Positions 42,814 to 51,057 of a DNA stretch of 62,293 nt are shown here, piece after piece (position 1 is the stretch's first letter; each line of letters begins with the position of its first letter). Below the pieces are notes generated by a model. It had not been told where the DNA came from. It did no database searches and was given only the letters and a program-made list of their open reading frames with translations. The stretch is from NCBI GenBank assembly GCA_964645775.1, contig CAZYBU010000018.1, forward strand, positions 1 to 62,293, given 5' to 3'. The position numbers and the translations under genes were made by a program. The stretch comes from CAZYBU01 sp964645775. Lineage in GTDB: Bacteria; Spirochaetota; UBA4802; UBA5550.

Positions 42814-44040
42814 ATGAAACTGAAGGATAAGTATATCGTTCTCCTGGGTGACGGCATGGCGGACCGTCCTCTGAACACCCTGGACGGGATGACCCCCCTG
42901 GAGTACGCCCGCACACCTAACATGGACGACCTGGCATCAAGGGGCGTTACCGGAATGGTTCGAACTGTCCCACGGGGCATGCCACCCGGAAGCGACACGG
43001 CCAACCTCTCGGTCTTCAGCTACGACCCTGAACGGTATTATTCCGGCCGCGCTCCCCTGGAGGCCCTGAATAAGGGCATCGAACTGGCTGAAAACGACGC
43101 GGCCTTTCGCTGCAACCTCGTCTCCCTGAAAGACGGCATCATGGAAGATTTCACGGCCGGCCACGTGGAGGACGGACTGGCAGAGATCGTACTACGTGAA
43201 ATAGAAGATTCCCTGGGAACCCGGGATTTAGACTTTCACGCCGGCGTATCCTACCGTCACTTACTCCACTGGAAGAACTATCCCCACGATAGACTGCCTG
43301 AGACAGTCCCTCCCCATGACATTACCGACCGGCAGGCGTCGCCCCACCTGCCCTCGGGGCCGGGGAGCGATATCCTCAGGGAACTGATGGAAAGGGGCCG
43401 TGAGGTCATGGCGTCCTCACGTGAAATTGCGGAAGTTTCCGGGAAGTTCAGGGGACATCCCACTGATATCTGGCTATGGGGAGCCGGAAGGCGTCCGGCC
43501 ATCGATACCCTCCAGGAGAAGTTCGGCCTTATCGGTCATACCATATCCGCCGTCGATTTGATTCACGGAATCGGCCGGGCCGCGGGACTGTCTCCCCTCA
43601 ATGTACCCGGGGCTACCGGCTACCTGGACACAGACTACGAGGGAAAGACCCGGGCCTGCCTTGATAACCTGGAGGAGACCAACTTCATCTACCTGCACGT
43701 GGAGGCCCCGGACGAATCGGGGCACGAGGGAAACATCGAACACAAGGTAAAGGCCATAGAAGATTTCGACAGCAGGATCGTGGGACCTGTCATGGAAGGA
43801 CTCTCCGGGAGGTATACGCATACCCTCCTGGTCATGCCGGACCATCCTACACCCATAGAGCTTCGCACCCACAGCGACGATCCCGTCCCGTTCCTCTGCT
43901 TCGACAGCAGGGGAAGGTTCGACAACACGGAAGGTTTCGGATTAGCCGCCTATAACGAGAAGGTTGCCTCAAAAAGCGGTCTCTACCTGGACCGGGCTCA
44001 TCAACTACTCGGAATGATAATTGAAGGACGGTTCCGGTGA
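42814..44040 (+). CDS. apgM: Cofactor-independent phosphoglycerate mutase, archaeal (ApgM) type
   Basis: A 408-residue alkaline-phosphatase-fold enzyme that interconverts 3- and 2-phosphoglycerate. The metal site opens with LLGDGMADRP, the phosphoserine is S60 in MPPGSDTANLSVFSY, and the C-terminal metal ligands are in HVEAPDESGHEGN and VMPDHPTP. The length is right for the ApgM subfamily. No clear ribosome-binding site precedes the ATG. It overlaps the next gene by four bases. Confidence 0.92.
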   Translation: MKLKDKYIVLLGDGMADRPLNTLDGMTPLEYARTPNMDDLASRGVTGMVRTVPRGMPPGSDTANLSVFSYDPERYYSGRAPLEALNKGIELAENDAAFRCNLVSLKDGIMEDFTAGHVEDGLAEIVLREIEDSLGTRDLDFHAGVSYRHLLHWKNYPHDRLPETVPPHDITDRQASPHLPSGPGSDILRELMERGREVMASSREIAEVSGKFRGHPTDIWLWGAGRRPAIDTLQEKFGLIGHTISAVDLIHGIGRAAGLSPLNVPGATGYLDTDYEGKTRACLDNLEETNFIYLHVEAPDESGHEGNIEHKVKAIEDFDSRIVGPVMEGLSGRYTHTLLVMPDHPTPIELRTHSDDPVPFLCFDSRGRFDNTEGFGLAAYNEKVASKSGLYLDRAHQLLGMIIEGRFR

Positions 44041-45500
44041 AAAGAGCCCTTCTCTTTCTTGTCCTTATTATCCTGCTGGCATCAGGGGGAGTTATTCTTT
44101 TTCGGCACCTGGACACCGAAACCGGCCGGGACTGTATCAGGGAATTTGAGGACGAAGATTACATCGACGCCATAAACTGCTGCAACCGGATCCTCCCCCG
44201 AAGCGAATACGAGGAGGCGGGCAAGCTCCACTACTACCGTGTCCGGGCACACAACCGACTGGCGGAGAAGATGAACGAGCGCTTCGAAGATAAGCTGCGG
44301 AAACTGAACCGGGTGGAATCGAGGACACCTGAGGGTGAAAGACTCCGGGAGAAGATAACTACCCGCCTGAAAAAGGTGAACGAAAAGAGCGGAGGCGACC
44401 TTCAGCTTTTCATGGGCAAGAACACCTCCTGGATAGAGCCAGGGGGGCGGTTCTATGACACCTTCGCCTCAAAACACAGGGGAAGCCCCTTTCTTGAAGA
44501 CCTGGACTTCGAGGAGCTGGAAAAGGTCCGCAGGCGTCATCCTGAACGCCTTTCCGGAGCCATTGTCCGGTTTCATAACCGGTATCCTGACTCATCTTAC
44601 CTGCCCCACCTGGTCCGCTTCAGTCTTGACCTGATGCAGAAGGGGATAAAAACGGACCGGGAATTCCAGCAGGCCCTGAAGAGCATGATCTCCTCCTTCG
44701 CGCACCGCTTCCCCACCAGCGCGGAGATGACCCGCATTTACCGGGCCACGGAAGGGGGAGTCAATATCCGCACCAGCCCCGGCCTGGAGGGTACCATCAC
44801 CGGCCGCACGGAGAAGGGCGAGATACTGATTCAGCTTGAGAAATCGGTGGACACCATGCAGGTGGGCGACATGCGGGACTACTGGTACCGGGTGGCCACA
44901 GCCGACGGCGTCCGGGGCTGGATCTACGGGGCCTTCCTGGAGACCTGCAAGAGCGAGGCCGCCGAAACCGGCGAGAGCTGGATCCACGAAGAGACGTTCC
45001 AGCAATGGAGCGACTCACACACTCCGGGAGGATGGAGGCACCTTGAAGGGAGCGACCCGGACGGGGTTACCTTCGCAGGCTCAAAGGAAAGTCGCAGGCT
45101 CACGGTGGATTCTCCCTCCGGCATTTTAACAGGACTCTTCCGCTCCTTCACCACCACGCCCGCCTTCACGGCCGAATGCCGGGCCCGTCACCTGGAGGGG
45201 GGAGAGGTCACGGCCCTCCTCTACCGGCTACCCGACGGTCACGCCTTTAACCTGACCCTTTCCGAGGGTAACGTATCGGTCTGCGACCGGCAGGTCAGCC
45301 TGGATACCCGTACCTGGCACACTTACCGAATCACCTCACGGGAAGGCCGCTTCGCCGATTTGTACGTGGACGGAGAGAAGATATCGGGACGCATCGAGGC
45401 CTGCGAACCTGAAACTTTTAATAAAAGGGGAGTATACATCATGCGCGTTTCAAAGGTCTACAGGACGCGGGCGGAGATGATGTATCTATTGTACAGGTGA
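44037..45500 (+). CDS. Membrane-anchored SH3-domain protein, function unknown
   Basis: A 487-residue protein with an N-terminal signal or anchor (about 3-21) and a predicted extracytoplasmic body. A helical region with charged repeats (25-230) is followed by a bacterial SH3 domain (about 238-305; GGVNIRTSPGLEGTITGRTEKGE and GVRGWIYGAFLE), then a beta-rich domain (about 315-480) that resembles a LamG/concanavalin-like fold (WHTYRITSREGRFADLYVDGEKI). The start is the GTG at 44037 that overlaps the apgM stop codon. Peptidoglycan or glycan binding is plausible. I do not know a named family for the whole chain. Confidence 0.72.
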   Translation: MKRALLFLVLIILLASGGVILFRHLDTETGRDCIREFEDEDYIDAINCCNRILPRSEYEEAGKLHYYRVRAHNRLAEKMNERFEDKLRKLNRVESRTPEGERLREKITTRLKKVNEKSGGDLQLFMGKNTSWIEPGGRFYDTFASKHRGSPFLEDLDFEELEKVRRRHPERLSGAIVRFHNRYPDSSYLPHLVRFSLDLMQKGIKTDREFQQALKSMISSFAHRFPTSAEMTRIYRATEGGVNIRTSPGLEGTITGRTEKGEILIQLEKSVDTMQVGDMRDYWYRVATADGVRGWIYGAFLETCKSEAAETGESWIHEETFQQWSDSHTPGGWRHLEGSDPDGVTFAGSKESRRLTVDSPSGILTGLFRSFTTTPAFTAECRARHLEGGEVTALLYRLPDGHAFNLTLSEGNVSVCDRQVSLDTRTWHTYRITSREGRFADLYVDGEKISGRIEACEPETFNKRGVYIMRVSKVYRTRAEMMYLLYR

Positions 45501-45587
45501 GTAGAAACTCAGAATGGCAGAAAATTTTTGAAATCAATGAATGTATCGATAAGCCGGATGGTACATGAAAAGCGAAAATGAAATTTA

Positions 45588-46169
45588 TTAATCAGATTTC
45601 TCCAGCTTAAGAATTATCTGCTTTGTCGGATCCAGACGGGACTGATACAGCTTAATACCGATAATTCGTAAGTTGATATTTCTAACCGCATTTTTCCAGG
45701 CTTCAATAGTAAAAAAATTATTGGGTATTTTTACCCCAAAAGGTTTGTTGGATAGATAATCAATAAATTTCAACCAAATGAGATCAATTTTCGATTCCCA
45801 GTGGTGGTCTTTAATTAAAACATACCTGCTGGAAACTCTCATCGCTTCAGCAAGCATTTCATCAGGCGACATATCATGATGAAGAACATCGATAAACAGT
45901 ACGCAATCGAACGTATTATCTTCAAAAGGGAGTTTTTTTCCGTCAACAACCGAAACGGGCATATAGGTTTCTGATTGCTGCTCAATGTCTACAGCAAAAA
46001 ACTGGTTACACAGCGCTGACTGGAGCCTTTGCGTCAGCCTGCCTGTCCTTGCGCCAATATCGAGAACTGTATCAGAACCCTTGATAAAGGGCGTTAAATG
46101 CTCAATAATACTCCGTTCTTTCTGTTCAAGAGTTGTCTTTTCAAGTATTTTCTTGATAACCTTTTTCAT
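45588..46169 (-). CDS. SAM-dependent methyltransferase with AT-rich codon use
   Basis: A 193-residue class I methyltransferase. Motif I is VLDIGARTGRL, followed by FAVDIEQQ and the conserved LPFEDNTFDCVLFIDVLHH of small-molecule methyltransferases. The gene and its flanks are visibly richer in A and T than the neighbours and use more Lys, Asn and Ile codons, which suggests transfer from another genome. The ATG at 46169 is preferred over a TTG 13 codons upstream; neither has a clear ribosome-binding site. It lies 100 bases behind the TonB-like gene on the same strand. The substrate is unknown. Confidence 0.78.
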   Translation of the reverse strand: MKKVIKKILEKTTLEQKERSIIEHLTPFIKGSDTVLDIGARTGRLTQRLQSALCNQFFAVDIEQQSETYMPVSVVDGKKLPFEDNTFDCVLFIDVLHHDMSPDEMLAEAMRVSSRYVLIKDHHWESKIDLIWLKFIDYLSNKPFGVKIPNNFFTIEAWKNAVRNINLRIIGIKLYQSRLDPTKQIILKLEKSD

Positions 46170-46269
46170 GTTAGAACAGTAATTATTCCCAGGTGCTTTT
46201 AAGTGCAACCAAAAAATGTTTTAATATCACCGCCGACGAAGAGGGCTGAAACAACAGGGTTATATGGAT

Positions 46270-46818
46270 TCACTCTAATCGAAACACAATCCTCTGTCTG
46301 ACCTTCACGGATTCAGACAGAGAAATATTACCCGGAATAGTAAACCTCCAGGACGCGGCCGCCTTCCGGGCCGCATCGTCAAGGAGAGTGTACCCACTCG
46401 ACTGGATTACATTGACTTCCCCCACCCTTCCATCAGAAAGGACATCCATCTCGATAACACAGACCCCTTCCCGGGAACGGAGAACAGCCATGCGGGGATA
46501 GACAGGCCCCCGGTTCCGGGCGAGTTCCCGGGCCTGGAGGGAAAGAACGCCACGTATCCGTTCCGTGACATTCTCCCCCTTCTTTTCGATTTTTTTGTAA
46601 TGGGACTCGCGAACCGGGGAAACAGTTTCGGCAACCAGTACCTGAAACCGGCGCACGGGGGACGACCGGGCTTCATCCGAGGGTCGACTGCTCTCGGGAC
46701 CCCGCTTAACTTCAAGCAGGACTTCCCTCCCCCCGGGCCGGTAGGCCAGGCCGACGAAGACCAGACCGTGGACCAGGAGGGAGAGAAGAATGTATCGAAC
46801 AGGAAGTCCCATGTCCAT
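46270..46818 (-). CDS. Short TonB-like energy-coupling protein
   Basis: A 182-residue protein with an N-terminal membrane anchor (about 8-25) and a C-terminal TonB domain (about 105-182; YPRMAVLRSREGVCVIEMDVLSDGRVGEVNVIQSSGYTLLDDAA and WRFTIP). The long proline-rich spacer of classical TonB is missing; only about 75 charged residues span the periplasm. It starts three bases behind the receptor gene and is thus under the same cobalamin riboswitch, a dedicated partner. ExbB and ExbD are not in the window. Confidence 0.85.
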   Translation of the reverse strand: MDMGLPVRYILLSLLVHGLVFVGLAYRPGGREVLLEVKRGPESSRPSDEARSSPVRRFQVLVAETVSPVRESHYKKIEKKGENVTERIRGVLSLQARELARNRGPVYPRMAVLRSREGVCVIEMDVLSDGRVGEVNVIQSSGYTLLDDAARKAAASWRFTIPGNISLSESVKVRQRIVFRLE

Positions 46819-46821
46819 TAT

Positions 46822-48723
46822 CTATATTGAGGCCTTTACCCCGCCATAGATACTGATCCCGGGCATGCGGTAACCTTTTGCTTCCTGGTAGCTGCTGTTG
46901 GTCAGGTTCTCGCCCCGAAGGTGAACCTTCAGGTTCTCTCTTACCCTCCATGCTACCATGAGGTCCCACTTTATGTACCAGGGGAGTTCCGCGTCCATGT
47001 AGCCGATACGGTCGGAGACAAAGACAACCTTTGTGGAGACATCGATCTTTCTGATAAAGGTTGCCCTCCCCTCTAATGAGGCCTGGTGCTCTGCCCGTTT
47101 CTGTGAGCGGCCGCCATCTGTGTCCCTGGCATCGGTCCAGGTATAGGCCGCCTTCAGGAAGAGCCAATCAAGGGGGGTAATCTCTACGAATGACTCGATT
47201 CCCATGAAGGTAACCTTGCCGTTTTCATTTCTAAAATATCCATCCGGAGTCATCCAGTTGCCATCCGGGTCATGATAGCTAATAAGATCATAATGCTCTC
47301 CGTAGAAGAAGAAGGTCCCCAGTGAAATCTTCTCCTTCCAGAGGGGCTGAATGACACCCGCATCCACGGTCATTGAACTTTCCGGGTCAAGTGATGTATT
47401 CGCCACCTCCCATGGATTGTATATCTCGGAATAGGTGGGCATCCTGTGGCCCAGGCCCCAGTTTACCTTTATGTTAGTCTCCGTTTTCGGTACAATGAAG
47501 GAACCACCAGCATTGTAAGAGAGGAAATACCCAAAATCCGTATTAAGCTCCAGACGCATTCCGACATCAATGAAAATCCTGTCCAAGAGGCTCAGGTGAT
47601 CCTGGATGTAGTAAGCGTGTGTAAACCGGCTCTCCTCGATGGGTGAACCGAAATCTACCTTCCCGGTCTCCAGGAACCACTCCCCACCGATAACTATCCT
47701 GTTTACCTCCATGATGTTAAACTCAACATCCACGCTTCCCCTTGGGGCGTGGGTAACCAGTTCCCAGGGAGCTGATTCTCCCGGATCCTTGTCCCGGTAC
47801 CCATAGTACATGTAACCAATTGATGCGGTGTACCTCATCCATGGAGATGGAGAGTGTCGAAACGCAAGGCCCGTTGCAAGGTTACGGTTATTGTTAAACC
47901 TGTCCGTGTCTCCCGTGGATGCATTATCATCCACCTCAAAACGGGCGTCCAGATACCGGGCCATAAACTCCAGGTCCATGTCCCTGGCGGGCAGGGCCCT
48001 GAGGCCGAGAGAGGCTGAAATGTTCCTGTAGGGGTCCGTCTCATCGTCGGCCGTAATCTTCGAAATTCCGTCGCTGTACTCTCCGTAAAGACCGGCATTA
48101 AAGGATATCTTTTCTCGATCAATCCCGTAGGCTACCCCGCTGTTGAACGTATAGTAAGAACCGCCTTCAACGTCAAAGGTAACTTTTCCATCGGAACTCT
48201 TCTTTGTGATAATATTAATAACTCCGGCCGTTGCCTCGGAACCGAAGGTGGTACTGTTGGCCCCACGGGTGATCTCGATTCTTTCGATATCGTGGAGCCG
48301 GATATGGGCCATATCGAAACCGCGGTTAACCGAGGTAAAATTGTTCATCTTCACGCCGTCAATTAAAACAGCAATATTACCCGACTTTCCTCCCCTCATG
48401 GCAAGGGTTGTCTGGCCACCGAAGGCACCATTCCGGGAAAGGTGTATTCCAGGAATACCCTGGAGCAAAGAAGCTATGTCCGTGTACCCGGATTGTTCGA
48501 TATCCTCTGCCGTTACGACCGTGATATGACTTCCCGACTCCCTCTTTTCCATCTCGATACGGGAGGCGGAAACGATAATGGTCTTTTCCTCTTTACGAAT
48601 TTTTTCTTCTCGAGTCTCTTCTTTACCCGGTTTTTCAACCGGATCATCCTGGGACCATAGATCTCCCGGGAGAATGACCACAAACAGTACGGCCATCAGA
48701 GCAGCTTTCATGGTTTCTTTCAT
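46822..48723 (-). CDS. btuB: TonB-dependent outer-membrane receptor, corrinoid type
   Basis: A 633-residue receptor with a signal peptide (about 1-22). A TonB-box-like KTIIVSAS stands in front of the plug domain (ITVVTAEDIEQSGYTDIASLLQGIPGI, AVLIDGVKMNN, IERIEITRGANSTTFGSEATAGVINIIT). A beta barrel fills the rest and ends with an aromatic-poor KASI. The cobalamin riboswitch upstream names the substrate class, hence the BtuB call. The ATG at 48723 fits AAAGG upstream; a GTG three codons earlier is possible. The TonB-like gene follows. Confidence 0.88.
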   Translation of the reverse strand: MKETMKAALMAVLFVVILPGDLWSQDDPVEKPGKEETREEKIRKEEKTIIVSASRIEMEKRESGSHITVVTAEDIEQSGYTDIASLLQGIPGIHLSRNGAFGGQTTLAMRGGKSGNIAVLIDGVKMNNFTSVNRGFDMAHIRLHDIERIEITRGANSTTFGSEATAGVINIITKKSSDGKVTFDVEGGSYYTFNSGVAYGIDREKISFNAGLYGEYSDGISKITADDETDPYRNISASLGLRALPARDMDLEFMARYLDARFEVDDNASTGDTDRFNNNRNLATGLAFRHSPSPWMRYTASIGYMYYGYRDKDPGESAPWELVTHAPRGSVDVEFNIMEVNRIVIGGEWFLETGKVDFGSPIEESRFTHAYYIQDHLSLLDRIFIDVGMRLELNTDFGYFLSYNAGGSFIVPKTETNIKVNWGLGHRMPTYSEIYNPWEVANTSLDPESSMTVDAGVIQPLWKEKISLGTFFFYGEHYDLISYHDPDGNWMTPDGYFRNENGKVTFMGIESFVEITPLDWLFLKAAYTWTDARDTDGGRSQKRAEHQASLEGRATFIRKIDVSTKVVFVSDRIGYMDAELPWYIKWDLMVAWRVRENLKVHLRGENLTNSSYQEAKGYRMPGISIYGGVKASI

Positions 48724-48829
48724 TTCGTTCACCTTTCACAATCTCAAGATTGGAGATAAGACAGAAACGGTATTCCCTGGACCGCTGGATATCCGTCGCT
48801 CTCCTTATGATCGTGAGGTGGGCTGGTAA

Positions 48830-48980
48830 GCGAGTTCTGGAGTTTGAATCGCTGACCGGTTCCCTATCCTCGAGGAATCCAGTCACTGGAAGATCTGGCT
48901 TAACCGATAACTATCGGTATCACAGTTGCGGGACAGCGCGGGATTCTCACCCGACTTCCTCCGTGGCTGAGAAAAATTTC
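48830..48980 (-). ncRNA. Cobalamin riboswitch
   Basis: On the minus strand the conserved core reads GAGGAAGTCGGGTGAGAATC, then CCCGCGCTGTCCCGCAACTGT, a short variable arm (CCGATAGTTATCGG) and the B12 box beginning AAGCCAGATCTTCC. These match the adenosylcobalamin riboswitch closely. It lies about 110 bases before the receptor start codon, on the same strand. The downstream sequence is long enough for an expression platform, but I could not settle whether it blocks translation or ends transcription. It should turn off the receptor and TonB-like genes when cobalamin is plentiful. Confidence 0.93.
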
Positions 48981-49002
48981 TTCGTATCTTTTTCTCTGTC
49001 AA
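48974..49002 (-). promoter_or_regulatory. Promoter-like sequence before the cobalamin riboswitch
   Basis: On the minus strand a perfect TTGACA (49002-48997) stands just upstream of the riboswitch; the hexamer 17 bases later is only AAATTT. The position suits the start of the riboswitch transcript. Confidence 0.35.
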
Positions 49003-49097
49003 GGGAAAAAATGGGTAATTTACCATCATTTTTTCGAATGACATCTCTTCCCCCATCTATTACATTTATCCAAACCTGAGATCAATGGGAGCAAACG

Positions 49098-50549
49098 ATG
49101 AAACGTACTTCCCTTTTTATACTCCTTCTACTGCCCTTTCTCTTTCTCTCACCCGGAAGGGACGTCGACGCCATAACAAAAGAAGAGATTCTGAACCGGT
49201 ACCGTCAGGACAGAGAAGCTATTCTTCGGGATCGTGGAGAGATCCAGAAGTTGATGCGGGGTATCCTGAAAGACATACGGGAACGGAATTTAAAATTCCG
49301 GGTCGAGCTGAACGAGATGATGAAGTATAAAATCGACTCCATTACCGGCATGGAAATTCCCACGGACCTGGGCCTGAAATCCGTGGTACAGTGGCGCAAG
49401 AGTCGGCAGGATTGGAACACCTTTTTCCGGGACTACCGAAAAGACTATTCAGAACGCTTCCAGGAGAAGAAAAAAGATCGGCAGGATGAGGTTGACAAAC
49501 TGAATGACGCTCTTCGACGGCTGGACCGGGAACTGCGGCGCCTGGAAGAGAAGGAAAAGGAGAGAGCCACACGCGATGATCACCGGGACACTACCCCGGA
49601 TAAAGAGCCGGAAAGGTACGATGACCAATACGACGATACCTTCGACGATGACAGGCACACCGATGACAGCCGGGACGAAGTAAAGCCGGACGACGGCCTT
49701 GACAAAGAGGAGACACCGTACAGCGATAAAACCATTGTTCCCATTCTTCCCGATTCGAAAGATAAAGATAAGAAGGATGAACTGGCTAAAAAGAAAGAGA
49801 AACTGGAACAGAAGAAGAAGGAGGCCCGGGACCAGGTAGACACCGATATCCCGGCCGCGCCTTCACCCTCGGCCCGCGCCTTCGACTGGAGAGACAGGGG
49901 TATAGTCACTCCTGTCCGCTTCCAGGGAACATGCGGATGCTGCTGGGCCTTCACCTCCGCGTCGATTATAGAGTCGAATTATCTTCTGAGAAGAAAAGAA
50001 AATGTGGACCTTTCGGAGCAGTACCTTCTGAACTGCGCACGTGACAGCCAGGGTCGCGACGCCGGAAACTGTACCGGTGGCTGGTATGGACATGTTCTGG
50101 ATTACCTGACAAGAAACAGTGTATCAGACGAACAGCGCGTACCCTATCGCATGAAAAAAGAGAGCTGCTCTCCCGTGGACAACCCCGCCTACCGCATCAA
50201 GACCTGGGGGTATGTGAAACCGAACGCCGGGATACCCACAAACAGGGAGATGAAAGAGGCCCTCTGTAAATACGGTCCCCTGGCCGCCTGTATCAAGGTG
50301 ACCCCCGCATTCCAGGCTTACAGCGGAGGAATATTTGACGAGCACGCCCCGGTTTCAGGGGAAAGGGACATCAACCACGGTCTGGTCATAGTGGGCTGGG
50401 ACGACGATAAAGGCGCCTGGCTTGTGAAAAATTCATGGAGTGACCGCTGGGGAGAGAAGGGATACGCCTGGGTGGAATACGGATCCAACAATATTGGCTT
50501 CGGGGCGGCCTGGGTTCTGGTTGAACCGGTTCAGCCTTCTACACGGTGA
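49098..50549 (+). CDS. Papain-family (C1) cysteine protease with N-terminal coiled coil
   Basis: A 483-residue exported protease. After a signal peptide (1-25) comes a long charged coiled-coil region (27-160), a very acidic Asp-rich stretch (160-205) and a Lys-rich linker. The C1 domain starts near AFDWRDRGIVTPVRFQGTCG. The active site is complete: Q276, C282 in CGCCWAF, H427 in DINHGLVIVGW and N445 in VKNSWSDRWG. The classical inhibitory pro-domain is not recognisable; the coiled coil may replace it or anchor the enzyme. GGGAG stands eight bases before the ATG. It is divergent from the cobalamin receptor operon. Confidence 0.88.
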   Translation: MKRTSLFILLLLPFLFLSPGRDVDAITKEEILNRYRQDREAILRDRGEIQKLMRGILKDIRERNLKFRVELNEMMKYKIDSITGMEIPTDLGLKSVVQWRKSRQDWNTFFRDYRKDYSERFQEKKKDRQDEVDKLNDALRRLDRELRRLEEKEKERATRDDHRDTTPDKEPERYDDQYDDTFDDDRHTDDSRDEVKPDDGLDKEETPYSDKTIVPILPDSKDKDKKDELAKKKEKLEQKKKEARDQVDTDIPAAPSPSARAFDWRDRGIVTPVRFQGTCGCCWAFTSASIIESNYLLRRKENVDLSEQYLLNCARDSQGRDAGNCTGGWYGHVLDYLTRNSVSDEQRVPYRMKKESCSPVDNPAYRIKTWGYVKPNAGIPTNREMKEALCKYGPLAACIKVTPAFQAYSGGIFDEHAPVSGERDINHGLVIVGWDDDKGAWLVKNSWSDRWGEKGYAWVEYGSNNIGFGAAWVLVEPVQPSTR

Positions 50550-51007
50550 TGAACAACGATCTCCTTGGTGACACGGGCGACTATTTCACCTGATTCGTTT
50601 TTCACCTCGACGAAAAGCTCGGTCCTGGCCCTCCCCGATTCCAGGGCCTCTTCCCTGAGCTTCTGAATGACATCTACTTCCAGGTCAAAGACGGCCCGTA
50701 CGGTCTTCCTTCCCGGCCGCAGGAACTCAATGCGGGCGGCCTTGTCCCAGACCACGAAACCGTCCCCTATGTTCCAGGTAATCATCAGCACGTAAAAGGG
50801 ATCAGTCATGGCGTAAAGGCTTCCGCCAAAATGCGTTCCATGGTAGTTACGGTTCAAGACCCTGTCCCGGAGCTCCACCTCGATATGGTCCAGTCCCGGT
50901 GAGACACGGCGAATGTGAATACCACTGAAAAGATAAGGGGGCCAGAGATTCATAAGATGTTTTACGATAAAGGGCCTGATCCACCAGGGTCTGAGGTGCC
51001 GTGCCAT
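50531..51007 (-). CDS. DUF4442 hot-dog-fold protein, thioesterase-like
   Basis: A 158-residue protein with the DUF4442/PaaI-like hot-dog fold: the helix motif RNYHGTHFGGSLYAMTDPF and strands WDKAARIEFLRPG match. Members are often acyl-CoA thioesterases. The ATG at 51007 follows AAAGGAGA; a longer reading from 51055 would start inside a terminator hairpin. It is behind the acyl-CoA dehydrogenase gene on the same strand, separated by a hairpin. Its last 19 bases overlap the end of the opposite protease gene. Confidence 0.82.
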   Translation of the reverse strand: MARHLRPWWIRPFIVKHLMNLWPPYLFSGIHIRRVSPGLDHIEVELRDRVLNRNYHGTHFGGSLYAMTDPFYVLMITWNIGDGFVVWDKAARIEFLRPGRKTVRAVFDLEVDVIQKLREEALESGRARTELFVEVKNESGEIVARVTKEIVVHHRVEG

Positions 51008-51027
51008 ACTATCTCCTTTTACAATGG

Positions 51028-51051
51028 AAAGGGCGGGTTGCCCCGCCCTTT
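51028..51051 (-). terminator. Hairpin between the acyl-CoA dehydrogenase and DUF4442 genes
   Basis: AAAGGGCGGG and CCCGCCCTTT pair perfectly around a four-base loop, seven bases after the dehydrogenase stop codon. On the minus strand the T-run is short, so it may be a partial terminator that sets a lower level for the DUF4442 gene. Confidence 0.6.
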
Positions 51052-51057
51052 TCATTT

